A stretch of DNA of 11,838 nt from an uncultured Candidatus Saccharibacteria bacterium (GTDB lineage: Bacteria; Patescibacteria; Saccharimonadia; Saccharimonadales; UBA5946). This document shows, piece after piece, positions 6,035 through 11,838 of this stretch. The translations under genes and the position numbers were made by a program. The first letter of the stretch is position 1; the number at the start of each line of letters is the position of its first letter. Under the pieces are notes generated by a model that saw only the letters and a program-made list of their open reading frames with translations, had not been told where the DNA came from and did not search any database. The stretch covers positions 1 through 11,838 of the forward strand of contig CAMPIR010000018.1 of the NCBI GenBank assembly GCA_946886435.1, written 5' to 3'.

Positions 6035-6567
6035 CTGCCATCAACGGCATTATCAACGCCAGCCTGCTTGTTGCCGGAGTCGTAGAGCGTAGTTTCTTTG
6101 GATTCGTCCTTGATAATTACTCTTACCCAGTCAATATCAAATGATTCGATGATGATATGAGCGTCGAGATGGCGTTTGACGATAATAGGTGCCTCAATAA
6201 CATCTTTGTCTGGGAGGCTCGATCCAGTTATCTTATCTACCCATAAGCTGATCTCGTTATAGCGGCCATCAACCTGTTTAGAGTAGTCGTTAAGAAGGAA
6301 TTTGATTAAGTTTAGTTGATCATAACTAATACCGATTTCGAGTAGTTTTTCTCCACCGACGAGTGTCACGATCTGGTCTTCGGGACCAGCGGTTTCGGGC
6401 GTCTTCCCTTCAGGATCACTCAATGTTTGGCCGGTTGCCGGGTCTACATAACTTTCCTGGTGTGCGTTCGGATTATTCCGGATTAGTAACGAGACAGTTA
6501 TGATAATAGCGAGAATCAATACCGCGGAAACCCCGATAATGATACGTATTTTTTGTTGACGATTCAT
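6031..6567 (-). CDS. Single-pass membrane-anchored protein of unknown function
   Basis: I do not recognise this 178-residue protein. Residues 1-8 are basic (MNRQQKIR) and 9-29 form one strongly hydrophobic helix, so it is probably anchored with the rest outside the cytoplasm. A Pro/Asp/Glu-rich linker follows (31-65). A compact domain of about 100 residues (66-165) holds alternating helix- and strand-like segments, such as IIVKRHLDAHIIIESFDIDWVRVII. It has no cysteine and no obvious catalytic motif. The start is supported by GAGGAGA (complement of 6572-6578), about 5 bases upstream and just past the stop of the preceding gene. It is the last gene of the wall-hydrolase operon and may assist or anchor those enzymes; this is inference. 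Its TAA overlaps the recF TAG by 4 bases. Confidence 0.85.
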   Translation of the reverse strand: MNRQQKIRIIIGVSAVLILAIIITVSLLIRNNPNAHQESYVDPATGQTLSDPEGKTPETAGPEDQIVTLVGGEKLLEIGISYDQLNLIKFLLNDYSKQVDGRYNEISLWVDKITGSSLPDKDVIEAPIIVKRHLDAHIIIESFDIDWVRVIIKDESKETTLYDSGNKQAGVDNAVDGS

Positions 6568-6579
6568 ATATTCTCCTCG

Positions 6580-7797
6580 TTACTTATAGATTGCGTATAT
6601 ACCGGTGGTTCTCATGTTTGCGACGAGTGTTGATGGATCCCATTCCTGGGGACTTGTGTCGTCGTGGGCTGAATCACCGACATACCACTGATTGTTAGCT
6701 GATATGCCCCGGATAACGATAAAATGACCTCCAGTTGTAAACGGTTCCGACCCATTTCCGACGGCAATCACTAACCCACCGTTATTGAGTGCGTTACTGA
6801 TTTTTCTAATGCTTGGTCCTACGAATTCTGACTTCAGGCCCCAGTGCTCCGCAAGGACCGGGCCTATCGAGTGACTACTACCACCAGCAACAGACATCCC
6901 TTGGAGGGCGGCGTAGTTCGCAGTATCGACTGGGGTAACTGTTTCACCAGTGAGAGCGGTTATGATCATCGCCATCGCAGCCGGACCGCAGCCTGACTCT
7001 CCGATAGTCGTGCCTTGACCATACGGTAAGTCTTTCCAGGCCGGGTCATACTGGCTATATATCTTGAAGCCATCGACGTACTGACCACCCCCACAGTTAG
7101 ATGCTGACTGAGTGCTTGCTGTAGGGAGGGGCGGCGCCGGAGCTGATGCAGAGAATTTCTCAAAATAGGATTTTGCAAAACCGAGTCTTTTTTCTCGCGC
7201 TTCTTCACCAGGACGCTCGTAGTCCGTCATCCATACGATCGTGGCATCTTCGATCGTCGTGGTTTTTTTGAAACTTGTGTTGGCTGCACTTTCGGGGCCG
7301 TTTAACTCAAACATAACAAAGTTTAACTGCAAACCAAGATCGTAAATCGGTTTATTTTGTGATTCAGCGAACGCAGCGAGGCCGGGTTTGCGGTCGTCCC
7401 ATTGTGCGAGCCCGTAACCACCACTGCTTGGCATCGTTGTGGTATTTGGACCGTCGTTCTGGCTGTTCTTAGGGTTCATTCGTGACTCTTGCTGAAAGTT
7501 CCCCATAATACCAGCCGTTTGCTCGGCGCTGAAACCTTTATTTAGAAAGAAGTTCCAGACTTTTTCTGCGTTGTCGTTTCCGATCAAGCTCACATCAGTG
7601 ACGTTACACGCGGCAGTGGGGGCCTGCTCGTCTCCACCCCCGGTGAATGATATGTCGAAATGAGCTTTTTGTTTGTTTGATATAGGCTCTGGCTCTTGAA
7701 AGCCTAACGCGCTCGCGTAAGAAGGCTGTGAAACAACAACAAGGGTTGAGAGTACAACAAGGCTGAAGATCTTTAAATTGTGGATTAACGTGCGCAT
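6580..7797 (-). CDS. Secreted phage-tail-type lysozyme + C39-like peptidase fusion
   Basis: The 405-residue protein has a signal peptide (basic MRTLIHNLK, hydrophobic 10-23, likely cleavage near ASA 28-30). Domain 1 (about 75-215) resembles the phage tail lysozyme family: GIMGNFQQESRMNP (97-110) with probable catalytic Glu104, then GGYGLAQWDDR (126-136). A Pro/Ala/Ser linker spans 216-238. Domain 2 (about 240-403) resembles the C39-like cysteine peptidase family: Cys270 in ESGCGPAAMAM, His358 in GGHFIVIRG, Asp375 in YVGDSAHDD. It could cleave both glycan and peptide bonds of peptidoglycan. The start has no Shine-Dalgarno but overlaps the previous gene's end by 13 bases, suggesting coupling. 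Domain calls are by motif recognition. Whether the target is the cell's own wall or a host's is unknown. Confidence 0.88.
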   Translation of the reverse strand: MRTLIHNLKIFSLVVLSTLVVVSQPSYASALGFQEPEPISNKQKAHFDISFTGGGDEQAPTAACNVTDVSLIGNDNAEKVWNFFLNKGFSAEQTAGIMGNFQQESRMNPKNSQNDGPNTTTMPSSGGYGLAQWDDRKPGLAAFAESQNKPIYDLGLQLNFVMFELNGPESAANTSFKKTTTIEDATIVWMTDYERPGEEAREKRLGFAKSYFEKFSASAPAPPLPTASTQSASNCGGGQYVDGFKIYSQYDPAWKDLPYGQGTTIGESGCGPAAMAMIITALTGETVTPVDTANYAALQGMSVAGGSSHSIGPVLAEHWGLKSEFVGPSIRKISNALNNGGLVIAVGNGSEPFTTGGHFIVIRGISANNQWYVGDSAHDDTSPQEWDPSTLVANMRTTGIYAIYK

Positions 7798-10700
7798 GGT
7801 GAAGCTGCTTTTTTCGTTAATGCTTCGAGGTTTGGCTCATTACCTGCACCCATAGCGAGGAAGACGTCTTGAGGGCATATATGTTTCCCGGCGAGTGCCA
7901 TGTCGATATGGAGGTGCCCGCCACTCACCTTACAGCCCACCGCGCCGAGATCGAGTATTCGCTCACCAGAATTTACGGTATCACCTACCTTGAAGCGAGG
8001 GTTCGGTGCATGAGCATAGGCGATATGGAACTTACCGTATGATGTCTCTGATTCGATCACCATACCCTCACCTGCGCCACACAGGTTAGTTTTGACAACT
8101 TTACCACTGAGCATACTGTAAACCGGTGACCCATCAGGAGGGTTCCCGATATCAACCGCGACACCTGTAACATACGGACTGGTGAATGTACCGGAGTAGG
8201 TTGGATGGGAGTCAAGGAAGTCGGCGCGGTTCGTATCCCACCATTTTTTATCTACCGGCCATGACCAGCCACCACTAGTACCGCCAGCTATCTGTATGTC
8301 GCTAAAGACCATCTCATGGTCACCTCCGTTGATTCCGCGTTTCACTATATTGTAGCCGCTGGCTTTTAGGGACGGGCTGACGAAGATATGGTCAACATCA
8401 TTCCTTCCCAGTACGTCCTGTTGACTTGGGCAGCCGCTCTTTCCCTGCTGAGAATCCGATACGTGCACAAGTAGGTCGTTACGGGTCATGATACAGTACG
8501 CCAAGTTTTCTCGCAGTCCACCAAGCGGCTTATTTCCACTCGCCGCCACGGTCATCTTTGAGTTAAAGTCACCTGTGAGTATCACCGGAGCATCGGTCAA
8601 CTCGTTCTTGATCGTTTGGTAGTATAGGTCGTTATTGTATTTGCGATCTCCAGGTCCATTTCCGGTCTGGCTTCTGTCATCGATCGGATCGTGGGTATTT
8701 AGTACATAGAGTTCTGGGCCGCTAGCGCCACCTTCTATATAGCGAAGTTTCACGATATTCACTTTCCGTGCTCCACCTTCGTATCGTATAGATTTCTGGT
8801 TGCCGCTTACGAGTCGGAATTTGCTTTTATCCCAAATAACGACCGAGTCAGGATTTTCGTCAGCTGGTTGACCGTTTGTTACTTTCGATGGATACATGTC
8901 ATAAATATCTCCACCGTACGCGGACTGCTTAAATAGTCTCTGCTGGTCTGGCCTCACCTCTTGGAGGCCAGCGATACTGATCTGCTTATCGGTCAATGCT
9001 TTCACTGATTTCGTTAAGCGACTGCGCCAATCCTTATCTGGCGAGTGGAGGATGTTAAAGGTTGCGACACGAACAGAGGCGCCAGTCGTTGAGCTTGGTG
9101 CTCCAGGTACAACGACGTCTGCATACGGCACGATATCGTGATCTGTGCCTAAGTAGGCGTTTGTTCCGGTTAGCTGGGCGTATTTTGTTACCTCAACACC
9201 TTTCGATACATAGATATGATCAACCGGTCCGAATGATCGGGTAGCGTTACAGGTCGCAGATTTGTTGTTGAGTACATCGAGCGCGTGTACGAGTGGCTCG
9301 CCATTTGCGTTTAACATACAGTAGAACAGATTGTTGAAATCATTGTCGAGAGTGATATTTAGTGAGGTTCGTACTCCCCACCCTTCGTTAAAGTCACCGG
9401 TAAAGAATATTGGCAACCCCTCAGCTTGGAGCTGGGTTATCTTTGCGATATAACTGAGTGCCGCGTCGTGTCGTTGTTTCGGTCCATTGTAGTTGCTGTT
9501 TGGGCCACCGTTATAGCCATAGGCTGGGTTGTGGGTGTTCATGACGATGACTTGTTGGCCGGTCGTCGTATCCTCGAGCCATACTACGGGAGCATGAGCT
9601 GGCTGCTGCGGATCATCCATACGGTTAAAAGTGACTTCGTCGGTTTTAACGAGTCTGAATTTATCTAGTTTATAAGCGATCGCTCGCGCCTGTGCGCCGT
9701 TTCGTACTGCCTGAGCCGGGTCTGTCAGATCTGGGTATATGCCGTAACCACGCTTCTTTAATTTTGTGGCGATACTGTTATAGGTTGGCCAGGTTTCTGC
9801 TTCCTGGAGACCAACAACCTGGAAGTTATTACTATCCATGTTGTTAGTGCTGGCTCTGTTCCAAGCTTGGCTACTGCCGGTCTTGATATTGTACGAAGCA
9901 ATCCTGAAGTTCGTTCCACCGCCAGACGATACCGTAGCCTCGGCTACAGTATCTACACACCCAGGCGTTTCAGGCTCAAAATTGCAGAGCATCGACTCAG
10001 CTACAACAGTATCAACACTACAGGCATCAAAACTTCCTTCCGGTACCTCTATGCAACCCTCTCCTTCGACGAACTCGTTGGTGAGCGGCGCATTTAGGTC
10101 GGCGTCGGTTGCGCCGTAGGGATCAACGCCGTAGAGGTCAACATACGGGTTTGCTGCGTTGGTTGTCGGAATAAGGCTGTTAGCGAAGAGCGAAGGTACT
10201 CTTGTTACGAACGAGGCTAGAGAGGTGGCGATTTGAGATGCGCTAGATGGCGCGGCGCGGGCAACTTGGTTCGTGAATGAGTTGCTTACGTCAGTGCTGA
10301 ACAGAGCGTAGAACACACCTTTTTGCTTGATGTACTCTGCACGTTCTGCAGCAATCATCATATTTTGTGTGCTTGCCTGAGTCGGGGAAAGTTTACGTAA
10401 ACCGATGTTTTTACTATAAGTGTTGATACTGGCTGTGGCTCCGGCGTGGGCGTTGTTGAACCATGCTGCCCCCGCAACAAATGGGTTAAAGTCGAGACCA
10501 AAGACCTTCAAGATTTTTAACCATAGTTCACTCACTAAGCCATTAACCCAGTTTTGTAAGTCGGCTGGTACAACGCTGCCGAGAATTTTTCCAGCGAAGC
10601 CTGCGAACTTTTCACTTAGCCAACCAGAGGCTCCACCTTGGCCGAGCGTGTTGTACCATACTTCCAACGTAAAGCCTGCCGGGGTTTTGTTGTAGGTGTC

Positions 10701-11838
10701 GATTATCGTTGTGATACCATGTGTATCCATCTGGTCTTTGATATAACCAGAGTTGTTGCTCTCGATACGATCAACTGGTACGCCTGGAATATCGCTGGCG
10801 GAGGTAGCGTATGCGGTATCGCTAAGGAAAGTTATGGGATTACCAGATATAGTGTTTCCGTCGATATAATTGTAGGCTTGGGATTTTTCGATACCTTCAG
10901 TCTGTTCGGCAAGCTTTCCAATGTAATCAGGCCGCATGGCACCGAGCTCAATCTGCGATGCGTAACCGGACATATTTCCATACAGCTGTGCATAGTTTCT
11001 TTCCTTTAGCCCAGCGACTGATTTTCCGATGTAGTCGGTTTCAGCCTGATCCTTTAACATATGGTTGATGATCGAAGCCGTATCTACCGCAGAGATTACC
11101 TGCCCTACAAAGGGGATAGCATTGACCGCAGCGGTTGTAGCGAACTTTTTAGTCAATGCCTCGGTGAAAATCTTTGATAGGTCAGAGTTTTTTAGGTTAT
11201 TGTTCTTTTCGTATTCGTCGATAGCTTCTGCGGTTGCGTCGTCTGTTGCGGAGGATAGGTCGCCGCTGTCCCCTTCACCGTCTTTCATGGTATCTGGTTT
11301 AGCGCCGTCATCGATGAGATCGCACTCTGATCCGAGGAGACAATCAGCAAACAACCCGATGTTATCGCTGATTTGAGCACCCTCTGCCTCTAGACGGCCA
11401 CTATGTGTCTCGGCGACACCTTTTTCACCTTCTTCCTGACTGTTTGTGATTCCGTACCGAGGAATTCCGTATTTGTGACGCAACCATTTAGCGAACTTCG
11501 CGCGTTTCATCCAGCGCCATGTGGGGATCTCCTCCTTGACGATGTCTTTTATCATTTTGTTTGTCAGGTGGTTAGACTCGAGGGCTTTTTTGATCTGAAC
11601 TTCGTTCTTTAGAACACCCCCGCCCAGCACAGTGCCGTCTTTGAGTTGCAGGCGTACACCATCACCGTCCTTGGTGATAGTTAAGCCCCTGTCTGCTAGT
11701 TTTTTCTCGAAGCCATTGGTACGCATACTGGCTACGAGAGTTTTAAAAACTCCGTTTTCTACGACGACACCGCTACCGCTAGTTGCGAATTTTTGCGCGA
11801 TCGAACGCGCCACTATCATCGTTGCCCTATGCTCAACA
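7785..11838 (-). CDS. Large multidomain exported protein: two EEP nuclease-like domains and an M23-like domain
   Basis: At least 1344 residues, numbered from ATG 11819. The frame stays open to the window edge and no signal peptide is seen, so the true start may lie beyond it. Residues 1-630 are unrecognised, with a hydrophobic segment at 228-255 and cysteines at 160, 166, 589, 600, 612 and 621. Two EEP domains follow. The first (636-902) has Asn644, Glu673, NTH 761-763, GDFN 808-811, DH 867-868 and DH 893-894. The second (914-1176) has Asn922, Glu954, NTH 1041-1043, GDFN 1083-1086, DH 1143-1144 and DH 1167-1168. Both catalytic sets look complete, so DNase I-like or phosphodiesterase activity is plausible. 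Residues 1205-1325 resemble M23/LytM peptidases, with Asp1223, His1270, His1302 and His1304, but Gly1219 stands where the first zinc-ligand His belongs. It overlaps the next gene by 13 bases. Confidence 0.85.
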   Translation of the reverse strand, partial: VEHRATMIVARSIAQKFATSGSGVVVENGVFKTLVASMRTNGFEKKLADRGLTITKDGDGVRLQLKDGTVLGGGVLKNEVQIKKALESNHLTNKMIKDIVKEEIPTWRWMKRAKFAKWLRHKYGIPRYGITNSQEEGEKGVAETHSGRLEAEGAQISDNIGLFADCLLGSECDLIDDGAKPDTMKDGEGDSGDLSSATDDATAEAIDEYEKNNNLKNSDLSKIFTEALTKKFATTAAVNAIPFVGQVISAVDTASIINHMLKDQAETDYIGKSVAGLKERNYAQLYGNMSGYASQIELGAMRPDYIGKLAEQTEGIEKSQAYNYIDGNTISGNPITFLSDTAYATSASDIPGVPVDRIESNNSGYIKDQMDTHGITTIIDTYNKTPAGFTLEVWYNTLGQGGASGWLSEKFAGFAGKILGSVVPADLQNWVNGLVSELWLKILKVFGLDFNPFVAGAAWFNNAHAGATASINTYSKNIGLRKLSPTQASTQNMMIAAERAEYIKQKGVFYALFSTDVSNSFTNQVARAAPSSASQIATSLASFVTRVPSLFANSLIPTTNAANPYVDLYGVDPYGATDADLNAPLTNEFVEGEGCIEVPEGSFDACSVDTVVAESMLCNFEPETPGCVDTVAEATVSSGGGTNFRIASYNIKTGSSQAWNRASTNNMDSNNFQVVGLQEAETWPTYNSIATKLKKRGYGIYPDLTDPAQAVRNGAQARAIAYKLDKFRLVKTDEVTFNRMDDPQQPAHAPVVWLEDTTTGQQVIVMNTHNPAYGYNGGPNSNYNGPKQRHDAALSYIAKITQLQAEGLPIFFTGDFNEGWGVRTSLNITLDNDFNNLFYCMLNANGEPLVHALDVLNNKSATCNATRSFGPVDHIYVSKGVEVTKYAQLTGTNAYLGTDHDIVPYADVVVPGAPSSTTGASVRVATFNILHSPDKDWRSRLTKSVKALTDKQISIAGLQEVRPDQQRLFKQSAYGGDIYDMYPSKVTNGQPADENPDSVVIWDKSKFRLVSGNQKSIRYEGGARKVNIVKLRYIEGGASGPELYVLNTHDPIDDRSQTGNGPGDRKYNNDLYYQTIKNELTDAPVILTGDFNSKMTVAASGNKPLGGLRENLAYCIMTRNDLLVHVSDSQQGKSGCPSQQDVLGRNDVDHIFVSPSLKASGYNIVKRGINGGDHEMVFSDIQIAGGTSGGWSWPVDKKWWDTNRADFLDSHPTYSGTFTSPYVTGVAVDIGNPPDGSPVYSMLSGKVVKTNLCGAGEGMVIESETSYGKFHIAYAHAPNPRFKVGDTVNSGERILDLGAVGCKVSGGHLHIDMALAGKHICPQDVFLAMGAGNEPNLEALTKKAASPCAR
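8292..9914 (-). repeat. Tandem duplication of the EEP domain within one gene
   Basis: The two EEP domains (codons for residues 636-902 and 914-1176) align along their length. Both have the N-terminal strand (RIASYN / RVATFN), GLQE, DKFRLV / SKFRLV, NTHNP / NTHDP, TGDFN, an LxYC segment before a short LLVH or PLVH stretch, VDHI and DHxxV. They have diverged clearly in the loops, so this looks like an old duplication and not a recent copy or assembly artefact. A linker of about 12 residues separates them. Confidence 0.8.

Noticed and set aside
6036..6050. Hairpin TGCC/GGCA as a terminator after recF
   Set aside because: A 4-bp stem without a T-tract is not enough.
9062..11612. Several plus-strand frames of 60-123 codons opposite the large gene
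   Set aside because: They are antisense shadows of a continuous 1344-codon frame with clear domains. None has a recognisable domain or ribosome binding site.
6580..11838. Prophage or mobile element, suggested by the phage-type lysozyme domain
   Set aside because: There is no integrase, transposase, capsid or tail gene, no flanking repeats and no attachment-site-like sequence. These domains are also common in bacterial secreted proteins.
1..11838. CRISPR arrays, tRNA, rRNA or UGA recoding
   Set aside because: I saw no regularly spaced direct repeats and no tRNA-like cloverleaf. dnaA ends in TGA, and all frames read sensibly with the standard code.

Overview
The window is a chromosomal replication-origin region. 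The gene order is the ancestral bacterial one: jag-yidC-rnpA-rpmH read leftward, and dnaA, dnaN and recF read rightward. The organism is most likely a Patescibacterium (Candidate Phyla Radiation), probably Saccharibacteria (TM7). This is inferred from the style of the DnaA and YidC proteins, a compact locus, a Jag that starts directly before its KH domain, and large secreted multidomain hydrolases beside the origin. The assignment is a recognition-level inference, not a database result. TGA works as a stop (end of dnaA), so the code is standard and not the UGA=Gly code of Absconditabacteria and Gracilibacteria.

Left arm (1-1930, minus strand). rpmH (bL34) has a well-formed sigma70-type promoter only a few bases before its ATG. 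An intrinsic terminator follows rpmH and precedes rnpA (RNase P protein). Then come yidC (membrane insertase) and jag (KH/R3H RNA-binding protein, cut by the window edge). 

Origin (1931-2183 and 3552-3881). The rpmH-dnaA gap holds divergent promoters and three DnaA-box-like sites, one lying in the predicted dnaA promoter. The dnaA-dnaN gap is the stronger oriC candidate. It has about nine DnaA boxes, including three copies of the variant TTATACCCA and a head-to-head pair. It ends in two abutting boxes, a short GC-containing spacer, seven DnaA-trio-like triplets and an AT-rich stretch, just before the dnaN ribosome binding site. This matches the layout of the basal unwinding system known from Bacillus subtilis.

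Right arm. dnaN (sliding clamp) and recF (GTG start) follow dnaA. recF ends tail-to-tail with a minus-strand operon, with a 4-base stop overlap. That operon fills the rest of the window (6031-11838) and is transcribed head-on to the rightward fork. In transcription order it encodes: (i) a protein of at least 1344 residues with two tandem endonuclease/exonuclease/phosphatase (EEP) domains and a C-terminal M23-like domain lacking one zinc ligand; (ii) a secreted 405-residue protein joining a phage-tail-type lysozyme domain to a C39-like cysteine peptidase domain; (iii) a 178-residue single-pass membrane protein of unknown function. The three genes overlap or nearly touch. They look like an exported nuclease and wall-hydrolase module. 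In an epibiotic cell it could serve host-wall penetration and nucleic-acid scavenging, or remodelling of its own wall. That role is inference.
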